Shown piece after piece: positions 19,266 through 28,114 of a stretch of 64,000 nt of DNA. The notes below the pieces were generated by a model. That model did not search any database and was not told the DNA's origin. It was given only the letters and a program-made list of their open reading frames with translations. The stretch comes from Syntrophus gentianae. Lineage in GTDB: Bacteria > Desulfobacterota > Syntrophia > Syntrophales > Syntrophaceae. Made by a program: the position numbers and the translations under genes. The stretch's first letter is position 1. Each line of letters opens with the position of its first letter. The stretch spans positions 18,716 to 82,715 of the forward strand of contig NZ_FOBS01000015.1 of NCBI RefSeq assembly GCF_900109885.1, in the 5' to 3' direction.

Positions 19266-19363
19266 GGTGGAATGTCCTCCTGATTTATTGGTTCATAACA
19301 TGGAAGCGACCGGCGCTGCAACCGGAACGAAACGGCAGGAAGAAGATCCGCCGGGGATCAGGC

Positions 19364-19392
19364 TTGACGAATGGTTCCGGTGGATGTACAAA
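19364..19392 (+). promoter_or_regulatory. Promoter for the phospholipase-D-type lipoprotein
   Basis: TTGACG (19364-19369) and TACAAA (19387-19392) with a 17-nt spacer, about 57 nt before the start at 19450. Five and four of six bases match the sigma-70 consensus. It lies in the divergent region shared with era. Confidence 0.5.
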
Positions 19393-19449
19393 AACTTTTT
19401 ATTCGACCTGAAGACAGAATCAGGTCATTTTTCTTTGGAGGATTTATAG

Positions 19450-20016
19450 ATGCTGGAAAAGAGGAGGCTATTTGCAGGGTTTCTTTTGATGGCGGTCTTG
19501 CTGATGGGACTTTGCGCCTGTGAACAGCGGGAAAAGCAGCAGGCCGTCGACAAGGCCGGAATCCGGGTTTATTTCAGTCCAAATGGGGGATGTACCGAGG
19601 CGATCGTTCAGGAACTGGATCGAGCGACCTCGGAAATCAAGGTGCAGGCCTATTCCTTTACATCCCGGCCCATCGCCAAAGCCCTGGTGGATGCCCAGAA
19701 ACGGGGCGTGAAGGTCGATGTCATCCTGGATAAGTCCAACGCGACGGCCAAATACAGCGCCGCTGATTTTACGGCGCATGCGGGCATTCCGACATTCATT
19801 GACGATCAGCACGCCATTGCGCACAACAAGATCCTCGTCATCGATCAACAGACGGTGATTACGGGGAGTTTCAACTTTACAAAAGCCGCCGAGGAGAGGA
19901 ACGCGGAAAACCTGCTGATCATCCGCGACCGGGCGATCGCGGCGCTGTATCTGAAAAACTGGGAGAATCACAAAGCCCATTCACAGGTTTACTCGAGAGC
20001 ATCCAGCCCTTCATGA
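19450..20016 (+). CDS. Phospholipase D-family nuclease-like lipoprotein
   Basis: 188 residues with GGAGG before the ATG. The signal peptide ends in a lipobox (LCAC), so it is probably lipid-anchored. One HKD motif is present, HNKILVIDQQTVITGSFNF, giving the catalytic His and Lys and the downstream Asn; the single motif and length match bacterial Nuc-type PLD proteins, which work as dimers on DNA or phosphodiesters. Substrate here is unknown. The gene runs against its neighbours, and its 3' end overlaps the end of the radical SAM gene by 6 nt. Confidence 0.88.
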   Translation: MLEKRRLFAGFLLMAVLLMGLCACEQREKQQAVDKAGIRVYFSPNGGCTEAIVQELDRATSEIKVQAYSFTSRPIAKALVDAQKRGVKVDVILDKSNATAKYSAADFTAHAGIPTFIDDQHAIAHNKILVIDQQTVITGSFNFTKAAEERNAENLLIIRDRAIAALYLKNWENHKAHSQVYSRASSPS

Positions 20017-21102
20017 GAGAACAGGGTGGAGGCCGGTGCGATGCATTGAGACGGTTCGGCCTCCATTCTGCAGCGTCAGCCACCCCCGCGGGTAATCCGG
20101 TCTGCCGTCGAGACGGATCGCTTCCGGTCGAAATCGTTCGGTGAGAAAATCAAGATTTTCGTTTTTCTGTCCCCGGAAGTCGGAAAGATCCCGCGGCGAG
20201 ATAAGAAACGTCACGGTCCGCCCTTCCGGCGAAATTGCGGAAAGCAGGGCCGAGGCCATCTCCCGGAAGATCGCGGCATCGACGAGAGACCGGAAGGCCG
20301 GGTGAAAGGGACCGGCGACGACATTTCCCGGCGCTTCCATTTCAGGCGTGGTCTGCAGGCCGATCCGGATGACCGGGATTCCTGCCTTTTCCAGGCGGAG
20401 CAGGGCATACCGGGACAATTGGACGGCTTCGGAAAGGGACAGCGGCGAATATCGGCCTTCAGCGTAAAGACTCTCCAGGACCGTGTCCCGGAAGACCAGG
20501 GTTGGATGGAGGCGGACCGTATCCGGCTGAAGGGCGATGGTCCGTTCGATGGTAGAAACAAAGGACTGCGGCGTATCGCCCGGAAGTCCCGCCATGAGAT
20601 GGAGGCCGACTTCGAACCCTTTCCGGCGCAGCCGTTCTACGGCGGAAAAGACATCTTCCACGGTATGGCCCCGCCGGGACCGGTGGAGGACCTCCTCCAC
20701 GAGAGACTGGGCGCCAATTTCCACCGTCTTCACGCCATGGCTGCGCAGGAGATCGAGGCGATTTTCATCGATCTCATCCGGTCTCGTGGAGATCCGGATG
20801 CCGTCGACTTGCCCATTCCGCAGAAAAGGCCGGACCATTTGCAGCAGACGCAGCTGTTTTTCCTCCGCCATTCCGGTGAAGGTTCCCCCGTAGAAGGCGA
20901 TTTGAACCGGGCGATCGTCCGGTTTGAAATGGGCGAAATAAAGCACCATGGTCTTTTGCACCGTCTCTTCGGAAATCTCAGCGGTCGACAGGCCCGTCGC
21001 AATTTTTTCGTTGCAGAAGATGCAGCGTTGACGGCATCCCAGATAGGGAAGAAAAATCGGAAGAATCCGGGGCGTGGCCGGGAAAGGATCAGCCCTTTTC
21101 AT
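20011..21102 (-). CDS. Radical SAM protein (Elp3/TIGR01212-like group)
   Basis: 363 residues from the ATG at 21102; the frame is open farther upstream but that part lies inside rnc. The radical SAM cluster motif is CRQRCIFC (Cys23, 27, 30), followed by AFYGGTFTGM and LPGDTPQSF, as in Elp3/HemN-like oxidoreductases. Iron-sulfur and S-adenosylmethionine binding is sure; the reaction is not known. The start overlaps the rnc stop by 14 nt, so it is co-transcribed with rnc and mtaB, which hints at RNA metabolism without proving it. Confidence 0.85.
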   Translation of the reverse strand: MKRADPFPATPRILPIFLPYLGCRQRCIFCNEKIATGLSTAEISEETVQKTMVLYFAHFKPDDRPVQIAFYGGTFTGMAEEKQLRLLQMVRPFLRNGQVDGIRISTRPDEIDENRLDLLRSHGVKTVEIGAQSLVEEVLHRSRRGHTVEDVFSAVERLRRKGFEVGLHLMAGLPGDTPQSFVSTIERTIALQPDTVRLHPTLVFRDTVLESLYAEGRYSPLSLSEAVQLSRYALLRLEKAGIPVIRIGLQTTPEMEAPGNVVAGPFHPAFRSLVDAAIFREMASALLSAISPEGRTVTFLISPRDLSDFRGQKNENLDFLTERFRPEAIRLDGRPDYPRGWLTLQNGGRTVSMHRTGLHPVLS

Positions 21103-21811
21103 CTGGCTTCTGTAACAGGGTGTCCAGGGCGGAACGGGCGGCGTTCTGTTCCGCCTCCTTCTTGCTTTTCCCTTTCCCCGTTGCTTCAAGAACTCCGGGG
21201 ATTGCCAGGCGGCTCTCGAAGATCTTGTCGTGGTCGGGGCCATATTCCCCGATGAGCGAATAGCGGGGAATCTCTCGAAACCGGTTCTGGCTGAGTTCCT
21301 GAAGGGTTGTCTTGTAATCCCGGTAAGTCAGATTGCGGCTTCCTTCTTCAATGAGGGAGGAAAAAAGCCGGCGGACCACTTCGTAGGCCCGGTCAAACCC
21401 TCCATCCAGATAAACTGCGGCAATAATGGCTTCAAAGGTATTGGCCAGGATGGAGGCTTTAGAGCGGCCCCCGGAACTTTCCTCCCCTTTTCCCAGGAGC
21501 AGGAAGCGGCCGACGTCGAGTTCCCTGGCCAGTTCGGCCAGGGGCTGTTCGTTCACGACGGAGGCCCGGAGCTTGGAGAGCTGCCCCTCCGTATAGTCCG
21601 GGAAAGTTTTCATCAACAGGTCGGTGATGCAGAGTTCGAGAACGGCATCTCCCAGAAATTCCATTCTTTCGTTGTCTCCCGAGGAGAATCCCGGATTTTC
21701 GTTGACATAGGAGCGATGGACCAAGGCCTGGTCCAGTCGGGAAATGTCTCCGAAAGAGTGTGACAGAGACGATTCGAGTTCCTTCAATGCCAGGAGCCGT
21801 TCTTCGGTCAT
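21089..21811 (-). CDS. rnc: Ribonuclease III
   Basis: 240 residues: RNase III domain with the signature NERMEFLGDAVLELCI and the second acidic site (FEAIIAAVYLDGG), then a double-stranded-RNA-binding domain at about 165-235 (DYKTTLQELSQNRF and GKGKSKKEAEQNAA). It processes rRNA precursors and other double-stranded RNA. The start codon overlaps the mtaB stop by 4 nt. Confidence 0.97.
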   Translation of the reverse strand: MTEERLLALKELESSLSHSFGDISRLDQALVHRSYVNENPGFSSGDNERMEFLGDAVLELCITDLLMKTFPDYTEGQLSKLRASVVNEQPLAELARELDVGRFLLLGKGEESSGGRSKASILANTFEAIIAAVYLDGGFDRAYEVVRRLFSSLIEEGSRNLTYRDYKTTLQELSQNRFREIPRYSLIGEYGPDHDKIFESRLAIPGVLEATGKGKSKKEAEQNAARSALDTLLQKPDEKG

Positions 21812-23136
21812 GGTGCTACGATCCTTCCCAGATTTCTTGTGCCTTCAAAGCCTTCAAGGCGGACCGTGACCAGGGAGTTGACCTGCGCGGCCTTGCTGTT
21901 GATCAGGTAGACGGGGAGATAGTTGTCGGAGAATCCCTTCCTCAGGCCGCTCGTGCGGTCAATCCGCTCCTCCACGAGGACCCGGAGGGTGCGCCCCTGA
22001 AAACGCCGGGCGAAGGCTTCCCGTTTGCGGGCTCCGAGGTTGCGCAGGGTCTCGGCACGTTTTTTCTTCTCGTCCGGGGGGACCTGATCGGCCATGGCCG
22101 CCGCGGGGGTGCCGGGCCGCGCCGAATAGGGGAAGACATGAAGGTAAGCGACGGGCATGGACTCGATCAGCGAGACCGTGTTCTCGAAGGCGGCCTCATT
22201 TTCGCCGGGAAAACCGGCAATGACATCAATGCCGATGGCCAGATCGGGGATCGCCTCGACGAGATCGATCAGCAGGGCCTTGAAAAAACGTGCCGAATAA
22301 TGCCGCCTCATGTCGGAGAGAATGGCATTGTCGCCGCTTTGAAGGGGGATATGCAGATGGGGGCAGAGCAGGGTGGACTGCCGCAGCAGCGAAATCAAAT
22401 CGTCCGAAATCTCGGTGGGCTCGATGGAACTCAGGCGGAGCCGCTCCACGGGCCTTTCCTTTTCCACTTTCTGGAGAAGATCGAAGAGGGTGGACTTGGG
22501 CGAGAGATCCTGTCCGTAAGCGCCGAGGTGAATCCCCGTCAGGACTGCTTCTCTGTATCCCCCTTGGCCCAGGCGTCGGAGCTGGTCCAGAACCTGGTCC
22601 TCCGCGAGGCTCCGGCTTCTTCCCCGGGCGGAGGGGACGATGCAGTAGCTGCACCAGGCGTTGCAGCCGTCCTGAATCTTGAGGAAGGCCCGGGTATGAT
22701 CCCGGAAGCGGGCCACCGGCAGGGATGAAAAGCGGCGGGTCTCGGAAATATCCCCGACCCGGACTTCCGGACGGTTTTTCAGCAGACCGGTGAGAAGATC
22801 GGGGATCGAATCCTTCTCTCCCTGTCCGGCAATCAGGGAGACACCGGGGATCTCGGCGATTTCGGCCGGGGCGGTCTGGGCGTAACAGCCGGTGACCACG
22901 ACGACGGCCTCGGGATTTCTGCGGATCGCCTGCCGGATGACCTGCCGGGATTGATAGTTGGTCCGGGCCGTCACCGTGCAGGTGTTGACAATGTAGCAAT
23001 CCGCCTTTTCGGCAAAGGGCACGAGGGTATGACCCTGCCGCGCCAGGGCTTCACCGAGCCCTGCCGATTCGTACTGGTTGACCTTGCAGCCAAGGGTGAC
23101 GATCGCCACCTTGACCGACGGGGATTCCGCTTTCAA
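21808..23136 (-). CDS. mtaB: tRNA t6A37 methylthiotransferase MtaB
   Basis: 442 residues from a TTG at 23136, chosen because AGGAG lies 6 nt upstream and the family N-terminus (VKVAIVTLGCKVNQYES) follows directly; the longer upstream frame is not family sequence. An N-terminal UPF0004 domain with three cysteines (GCKVNQ, NTCTV, GCYAQ) is followed by a radical SAM domain (CNAWCSYCIVPSARG) and a C-terminal TRAM domain. It makes 2-methylthio-t6A at position 37 of tRNAs reading ANN codons. First gene of the mtaB-rnc-radical SAM operon. Confidence 0.93.
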   Translation of the reverse strand: MKAESPSVKVAIVTLGCKVNQYESAGLGEALARQGHTLVPFAEKADCYIVNTCTVTARTNYQSRQVIRQAIRRNPEAVVVVTGCYAQTAPAEIAEIPGVSLIAGQGEKDSIPDLLTGLLKNRPEVRVGDISETRRFSSLPVARFRDHTRAFLKIQDGCNAWCSYCIVPSARGRSRSLAEDQVLDQLRRLGQGGYREAVLTGIHLGAYGQDLSPKSTLFDLLQKVEKERPVERLRLSSIEPTEISDDLISLLRQSTLLCPHLHIPLQSGDNAILSDMRRHYSARFFKALLIDLVEAIPDLAIGIDVIAGFPGENEAAFENTVSLIESMPVAYLHVFPYSARPGTPAAAMADQVPPDEKKKRAETLRNLGARKREAFARRFQGRTLRVLVEERIDRTSGLRKGFSDNYLPVYLINSKAAQVNSLVTVRLEGFEGTRNLGRIVAP

Positions 23137-23265
23137 TATAAACTCCTGAGGGATTTCTATCCGGGGACTCTTATCATCCTGAAGGCGTTTGTCAAGACGA
23201 AAGGAGAACTGGATTTTATGAAAAAAGGGGGTTAAAAACAAGCCATCATGCTTCCGGAGGCTTTC

Positions 23266-23619
23266 ATGGACAACTTTTTAGCTTACCTCTCTTCCCATCA
23301 CGTCGCCCTGATGCTGACCATTGGCGCAGCCGTGCTGATTGCCTATTTCATCTTCAAAAGGCTGATCAAGCTGGCCCTGCTCGCTTTCCTCATCGTCTTG
23401 GCGATCGCCGGATATTTTTATCTTAAAGAGCCCGGCCGGACGTGGAAAAATATGGGGGAACTCTGGCAGAAGACCAGGACCAGGACGGAAAAAGTCGTGG
23501 AAACCGGCAAGAAAACGTACGAAACGGGGAAGAACGTCTACGAGAAGGGCAAGAAATTTTCCGAAAGCATGGATTCCCTGATGGGAAAGGACAAAGAGAA
23601 ATCCCCGGCCAAGGAATAA
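23266..23619 (+). CDS. Small inner-membrane protein, unknown function
   Basis: 117 residues from the ATG at 23266, which has GGAGG upstream. Two hydrophobic segments lie at about residues 10-27 and 33-52 (LALLAFLIVLAIAGYFYL). The soluble tail is a charged, Lys/Glu-rich helix with heptad-like repeats (KVVETGKKTYETGKNVYEKG). No domain is recognised. It is divergent from mtaB and convergent with the ferredoxin gene. Confidence 0.7.
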   Translation: MDNFLAYLSSHHVALMLTIGAAVLIAYFIFKRLIKLALLAFLIVLAIAGYFYLKEPGRTWKNMGELWQKTRTRTEKVVETGKKTYETGKNVYEKGKKFSESMDSLMGKDKEKSPAKE

Positions 23620-23642
23620 ATATATGAAAAGGCAACTTGGCG

Positions 23643-24056
23643 TTAGAAGCCCAGGTTGATCTCCATGGCCCTCGCCGGGCAGGCGGTGACACAAAGGCCG
23701 CAGCCGTTGCAGACTTCCGGATCGAAGGATACCTTCATGGTCTGCGGGTCCATGGAAAGGGCACTGGTGGGGCAGAATGAGGTGCAGGCGCCGCAGTGCA
23801 CGCATTTTTCCGTGTTGTGGCTGACGCTTTTGGACAGAGGCTCGACTCGGAGACCCATTTCCCGCAGAAAGTGCACTCCCTGGTCAAAGTTCTCCTTTTC
23901 GCCGCTTAGTTCCAGAACGATGACGCCTTCGCGCCGGGGGAAGATCCTGGCCTTGAGGATATTGAAGATAAGGTCGTACTTTTTGACCAGTTGATAGATG
24001 ATCGGCTGTTCGACAATGCCGGCGGAATAGTGGATGATGACCTTTTTGGAATACAT
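23643..24056 (-). CDS. NIL-domain 4Fe-4S ferredoxin
   Basis: 137 residues. The N-terminal about 75 residues form a NIL domain (VIIHYSAGIVEQPIIYQLVK), often seen at the end of methionine ABC transporters and in such ferredoxins. Two 4Fe-4S motifs follow: CVHCGACTSFCP and CNGCGLCVTACP. It is probably a cytoplasmic electron carrier or sulfur-metabolism partner; NIL-ferredoxins accompany homocysteine and sulfur-transfer genes in anaerobes, but no such partner is next to it here. Confidence 0.9.
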   Translation of the reverse strand: MYSKKVIIHYSAGIVEQPIIYQLVKKYDLIFNILKARIFPRREGVIVLELSGEKENFDQGVHFLREMGLRVEPLSKSVSHNTEKCVHCGACTSFCPTSALSMDPQTMKVSFDPEVCNGCGLCVTACPARAMEINLGF

Positions 24057-24134
24057 GCTTTAAGCCTCTCTCCGAAGTTGATGCGCGGAGTGTTTATCGA
24101 CTACTTTCTCCATCCTGTCAAGGCATTCATGGCC

Positions 24135-24608
24135 TTAAATCTCGAGGAGGGAATCCCAATCCATTGTGGAGAAGGTCCCATGCAGGGAATGATCATCGGA
24201 GACCCGGTGGTAGCTCAGGTTGAGGAAGAGCTTTTCGGCGATTTCCTTCACGGGCTCGGGAGGGACGACGTCGTCCTCGCTGCCGTGAAAGACGGCCGTC
24301 GGGATGGAGAGGCGCCGGGCAAGATAGGGGTCAAATGCGCCGAGGCTCAGTGCCGGCGCCAGCAGGATGAGCTTTCGAACCCGCTCTTCCTCTTCGCAGG
24401 CGAAGATCGCGGCCATCAGTCCCCCGAAACTCGATCCCACCAGGATCAGCTCCGTTTTGCCTTCCAGCTGCTCCCTCAGGGTCTGCATCCTTTTTGAAAG
24501 GGTCCCGAAATAATCCGTAATGAGCATGTCGGGGTAATGTTCCCGGAAATAGCGGCCTTTGTCGCCCTGGCTGCTGCTTTCCAGGCCGTGGATAAAAATG
24601 CGCGTCAT
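24135..24608 (-). CDS. YqiA/YcfP-type alpha/beta hydrolase
   Basis: 157 residues, short alpha/beta hydrolase. It begins with RIFIHGLESSSQGDKG (oxyanion region), has the nucleophile elbow GSSFGG, then the acid (FHGSEDDVV) and the histidine (DDHSLHG). This is the layout of the UPF0227 esterases YqiA and YcfP. The substrate is unknown. AAGGAG precedes the ATG. It is transcribed alone. Confidence 0.85.
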   Translation of the reverse strand: MTRIFIHGLESSSQGDKGRYFREHYPDMLITDYFGTLSKRMQTLREQLEGKTELILVGSSFGGLMAAIFACEEEERVRKLILLAPALSLGAFDPYLARRLSIPTAVFHGSEDDVVPPEPVKEIAEKLFLNLSYHRVSDDHSLHGTFSTMDWDSLLEI

Positions 24609-24728
24609 GACAGATACTCCTTTCGCAGGGTTTTCAGAAGAAACTTTTTGAGAGACCTGTTTTCCGGGAGCTCTCAGGCGCCTTTAACGACAGCATCATC
24701 TCGTAATCATTGAAATAGCTTGCCAATG

Positions 24729-25235
24729 TCAAAGGCTGTTCAGCTTTAAACAAATCTTGGTGAGATCTTCATAGATCGCGAGGGCCATCTCCTTTTTATC
24801 CCCCGAATCAGTATGAAATGTATCTTTAAGCTCTCGGAATTTTTTTACAAACTCTTTTATAAGTTCAATTTGTTTGGTCACTATTTTTAGAGTGGCTTCA
24901 TCGATGTTTTCAACAGCGGACAAAACATTGCTTTCCCAAAGAGGCATTTTAATTTCAAAGGTTTCCGGCTCACCCAACCAAAACAGCTGATTTTCATGTT
25001 GGATCAATTGATAGCCCGGGGCTTTCAATTTTCCCCGTTTTACCGGTTCGCTCACGTCACGTTTTAACCAACCCATTTTGTCAAAAATCGCTTTCTTGGC
25101 ATTTTCAACTTCCAGTTCAAAAGCCTTTTTATAACGCCTTTGAATCACTTGGGCTCTGCAGATCTCATAAACCTTCGACAGGATGAAAACGACGACAGCG
25201 CCCAAAAATGCCGGATTGTCAAACAGGTCATTCAT
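24729..25235 (-). CDS. Hypothetical membrane-anchored protein
   Basis: 168 residues from the ATG at 25235, which has GGAGG upstream and overlaps the end of the glycosidase gene by 8 nt. One N-terminal membrane segment (LGAVVVFILSKVYEI) is followed by a charged cytoplasmic domain rich in helix-forming residues. No family was recognised. Its coupling to the glycosidase and similar AT-rich composition suggest the two were acquired together. Confidence 0.65.
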   Translation of the reverse strand: MNDLFDNPAFLGAVVVFILSKVYEICRAQVIQRRYKKAFELEVENAKKAIFDKMGWLKRDVSEPVKRGKLKAPGYQLIQHENQLFWLGEPETFEIKMPLWESNVLSAVENIDEATLKIVTKQIELIKEFVKKFRELKDTFHTDSGDKKEMALAIYEDLTKICLKLNSL

Positions 25236-26475
25236 GACGTTCCTCCGTTCTTTTTCGCTTAATAAGTCCGGAGATTGAACAGAGAAAATCTTCCTGGTCC
25301 TTATTCCTTGTCCAATCCATTGCCCTTCTTGCGAGCAGATCCGCGTAAGGATAGCCCTCCGATGGTTTTGGCACAACTTGATTCAACATGATCTCAAACC
25401 CGTAATAAAATGAGACGGGCAGTTTATATTTTTGACCATATTCAAGCATCACTTCTGCGGTATATTTTAAAATCTCTTTTTTTTGTTCAAGGTTTTCACG
25501 GTTCTCGCAGATCAATCGATTAGAATCGTGACTGTCAAGGAAAAGAACCAACGAATAATCCTTCGGGCACTTGTCAAGATGTCTTTGCAGCTGTTTTTCA
25601 AGAACCTGCTTGGAGATCTTTCCGGTGACATACTGGACCATCTGAGATTGAAATTCAAAATCAAGGACGCCGTTCAAAGTGCCGGCGTAATCAAGCTGCA
25701 GGGCACTCTGGTTGACTCCGAAAAACTTCCTCAGCCACTTTTTTTTGATTTGGATCGTGTCATAATAATTTCTGAAAGTCTGGGTATCAAGAAGCGCTTC
25801 TCCAAACAATACGCAATGGCTTTTTTTTTCTTTCAACACGCCTGAGAGCTCTTTCAAGAAGCTGTGACTGACGCCTATCGCGTGATCGATACGGAACCCA
25901 TCGAAACCCAGGTCAAGCCAGAAAAGGGCAACTTGAATCATGTAATTCCGTGTTTCCGGATTCCCGAAGTTGAATTTTGGCAAGAAACCGCAATTGAGGT
26001 ATTGTTCATAGGTATCCTCTTCTCTCGTTTTTCCCTCATGAAAGACAAACCAACGGCGATAGGGACTGTTTTTGTCATGCTTCGCACTTTGAAAGAACTC
26101 GTGATTCTCATGGCAATGATTCGGAACAAAATCTCCAACAACTCTCATGCCCCGCTTGTGGCATTCATTGATAAGGATGCCCAGATCATCGTTGGTTCCA
26201 AATCGGCTGTCCACGGAAAAGTAGTCCGTTATGTGATATCCATGGTATGCATCCTTGTTCCCCGCATTCTGGTAAAAGGGGGATAGCCATAATGTGTTGA
26301 CCCCTAATGCGGATAGATAATCAAGCTTTGCCGTAATTCCGTTAATATTTCCCCCGACCGAGTCCGGTGTATCCCACCTCAAGGCTCCGTCAGGCGTAAA
26401 CCCTGAAAATCGGTCAATAAGGATGTGATACATAATCGCATTGTTAAACCAGCTCTGCTCTTTATTAAGTATCAA
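25228..26475 (-). CDS. GH13 alpha-amylase-family glycosidase
   Basis: 415 residues from a TTG at 26475 with GGGAGGT 6 nt upstream. A GH13 TIM barrel begins almost at once (IMYHILIDRFSG). Conserved region I is DFVPNHCH; the catalytic residues are Asp197 in GFRIDHA, Glu226 in LFGEAL and Asp317 in DSHDSNR. No signal peptide, so it acts in the cytoplasm, probably on glycogen or maltodextrins. No C-terminal beta domain was recognised, so it is shorter than many GH13 enzymes. The exact bond specificity cannot be told. The gene is more AT-rich than its neighbours. Confidence 0.9.
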   Translation of the reverse strand: MILNKEQSWFNNAIMYHILIDRFSGFTPDGALRWDTPDSVGGNINGITAKLDYLSALGVNTLWLSPFYQNAGNKDAYHGYHITDYFSVDSRFGTNDDLGILINECHKRGMRVVGDFVPNHCHENHEFFQSAKHDKNSPYRRWFVFHEGKTREEDTYEQYLNCGFLPKFNFGNPETRNYMIQVALFWLDLGFDGFRIDHAIGVSHSFLKELSGVLKEKKSHCVLFGEALLDTQTFRNYYDTIQIKKKWLRKFFGVNQSALQLDYAGTLNGVLDFEFQSQMVQYVTGKISKQVLEKQLQRHLDKCPKDYSLVLFLDSHDSNRLICENRENLEQKKEILKYTAEVMLEYGQKYKLPVSFYYGFEIMLNQVVPKPSEGYPYADLLARRAMDWTRNKDQEDFLCSISGLIKRKRTEERHE

Positions 26476-26539
26476 AATTCCACCTCCCTTAGAACATGCC
26501 CCGGCTTTAAAATGGAAAAAACTTTTCGATTGATAGGGG

Positions 26540-26660
26540 GTGACAGCATCACCTGTAAGTGCCGAGAGGCGCTGCTCTTCTATTAAGAATTGAGGCGCAC
26601 CTCGGGATCAAACCGCGATCCCCGGTCAGGTTCAAAGAGGCCCCGGTCACGGCAGGTGTA
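26540..26660. ncRNA. Unassigned structured element upstream of the glycosidase gene
   Basis: A nest of inverted repeats in the 305-base gap between the dehydrogenase and the glycosidase. An outer stem pairs CACCTG (26550-26555) and GTGCCG (26559-26564) with CGG-T-CAC (26644-26650) and CAGGTG (26653-26658). Inside are AGGCGC/GCGCACCT (26567-26572, 26595-26602) and GGGATC/GATCCC (26604-26609, 26617-26622) hairpins. A competing hairpin GGTGA/TCACC (26539-26543, 26549-26553) uses the same bases as the outer stem. Read on the minus strand this is a leader-like switch about 65 nt before the glycosidase start. It matches no riboswitch, tRNA or SRP RNA known to me. Confidence 0.4.
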
Positions 26661-26780
26661 AATCTGAATGACTTCTTGAAGTTGGTTCCTTGATAAGTTC
26701 TTGTTTCTTCGTCGATGAAGTATGTTCCCTCTGATCAGGTACGTGGATGCCGCCCGACATTGTACAGGCAGTACTATGAT

Positions 26781-27875
26781 TCATTCAAGCTCAAAGGCCA
26801 CGCCGCGCTCCCCCGCAATGGCCTTCAGGCTGTTGTACACGGGTTCTTCCAGAGGGACGCCCGACGATTTGTGCTTTTCATAGAGTTCGTATTCTTTCTC
26901 GCCGTGGACATAGATCCGTTGCTGCCCCTCGGCTTTTTCAGATTCTTTGAGGCGGTCGATGAGATCGTCCATCTTTTCCTGAAAGATGTCCATCTCCACG
27001 AAATTTTCGATGTTGAGGGCCATGAAAAAGTGTGCGACCAGCGCCGGCTGGCCTTTGCCGCCGGGGCCTCTGACGTCGACCATGTCGGCATAGGCGCCTC
27101 CCGACAGGACGCCGCAGAGGATGTCCACCAGGAGGGCGATGCCGTATCCTTTGTACCCTCCGTAGAGTTCCCCTTCGCCGCCCAGGGGGAGGATGCCGCC
27201 GCCGAGACGGGCGATCATGTTTTTCAAGACCTCTGTCGCATCCGTCGTCATCAGGCCCTTGGAATCCACCGCCCACCCCTGGGGCATGTCCTTATCCAGC
27301 CGGTCGTAGACCTCCAGCTTGCCGCGGGGGACCACCGAGGTGGCCATGTCCAGAAAAAAGGGACGATTCCGCTTTGTCGGGGCGGTCAGGCTGATGGGGT
27401 TGGTGCCGATGATCATCTTTCTTCCGAAGGTCGGCACCACCAGGGGCGCCGTGTTGGTCATGGAGAGTCCCAGGAGCCCCGCGTCCAGCATCATCTGCGT
27501 ATAATAGCCCGCGATGCCGTAGTGATTCGAATTGCGCGCCACAACGATGCCGACCCCGGTTTTTTGTGCCTTCTCGATCGCCTTCCTTGTCGAGAAATGC
27601 CCCACGAGCTGTCCCAGTCCTGCCCGGCCGTCGATTGTGGCGGTGGAGGGGGCTTCGCGCACAACCTCGGGTTGATTGAGAGGCAGGATGGTGCCGTTCG
27701 CCATGCCGTCGACGTAACGGCGTAAACGCGCCACGCCATGGGAGGGAATGCCGCGCAGATCGGCGAGCACCAGATTATCAGCGCAGATGAGGGCGTCTTC
27801 CCGGCGAATGCCGAAACTCAAGAAAACATTCTGTACGAATTGGGATAATTTCAAATCGTTGACATATCGGGTCAT
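26781..27875 (-). CDS. Malate/L-lactate dehydrogenase family oxidoreductase (Ldh2)
   Basis: 364 residues from the ATG at 27875 (GAAGGA upstream). The family pattern is clear: a helical N-terminus with LVLADLRGIPSHGVARL, the substrate/NADH region GVGIVVARNSNHYG, and GTNPISLTAP. These Rossmann-unrelated NAD(P)-dependent enzymes oxidise malate, lactate, sulfolactate, ureidoglycolate or similar 2-hydroxy acids; the substrate cannot be told here. It is divergent from the thi operon and shares the region that holds the TPP riboswitch. Confidence 0.9.
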   Translation of the reverse strand: MTRYVNDLKLSQFVQNVFLSFGIRREDALICADNLVLADLRGIPSHGVARLRRYVDGMANGTILPLNQPEVVREAPSTATIDGRAGLGQLVGHFSTRKAIEKAQKTGVGIVVARNSNHYGIAGYYTQMMLDAGLLGLSMTNTAPLVVPTFGRKMIIGTNPISLTAPTKRNRPFFLDMATSVVPRGKLEVYDRLDKDMPQGWAVDSKGLMTTDATEVLKNMIARLGGGILPLGGEGELYGGYKGYGIALLVDILCGVLSGGAYADMVDVRGPGGKGQPALVAHFFMALNIENFVEMDIFQEKMDDLIDRLKESEKAEGQQRIYVHGEKEYELYEKHKSSGVPLEEPVYNSLKAIAGERGVAFELE

Positions 27876-28004
27876 AGGATGATCCTTCTTCAAAAAATTG
27901 ACCGTTACGCTACCTGAGATTGCGGATATTATCAAGTTGATTTGGGGAAGACCTTAAACAACGCCTTGACAGCAAAAAGAGAATATGCTTTTCTGCCCTT
28001 ACCA

Positions 28005-28108
28005 TAGCGCATAAGGGGAGGTCGTTATTTCGGCCTGAGAGTTCCGCAAGTTCGAGCGGATGACCCTCACAACCTGATCCGGGTAATGCCGGCGGAGGGA
28101 GTGCAAGA
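28005..28108 (+). promoter_or_regulatory. TPP riboswitch aptamer
   Basis: The two conserved TPP-aptamer halves are present: GGCCTGAGAG (about 28033) and ACCTGATCCGGGTAATGCC (28072-28090) followed by GGCGGAGGGA. GGG (28015-28017) pairs with CCC, and a weak outer stem GCGC/GTGC closes the aptamer. It stands before thiE and the rest of the thiamine operon. A possible promoter, TTGACA (27966-27971) with a weak -10 17 nt on, lies just upstream. Confidence 0.95.
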
Positions 28109-28114
28109 GACATC

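Noticed and set aside
26540..26660. tRNA, SRP RNA or TPP riboswitch
   Set aside because: Stem lengths do not fit tRNA, the SRP loop motif is absent, and the TPP core CUGAGA is missing on both strands.
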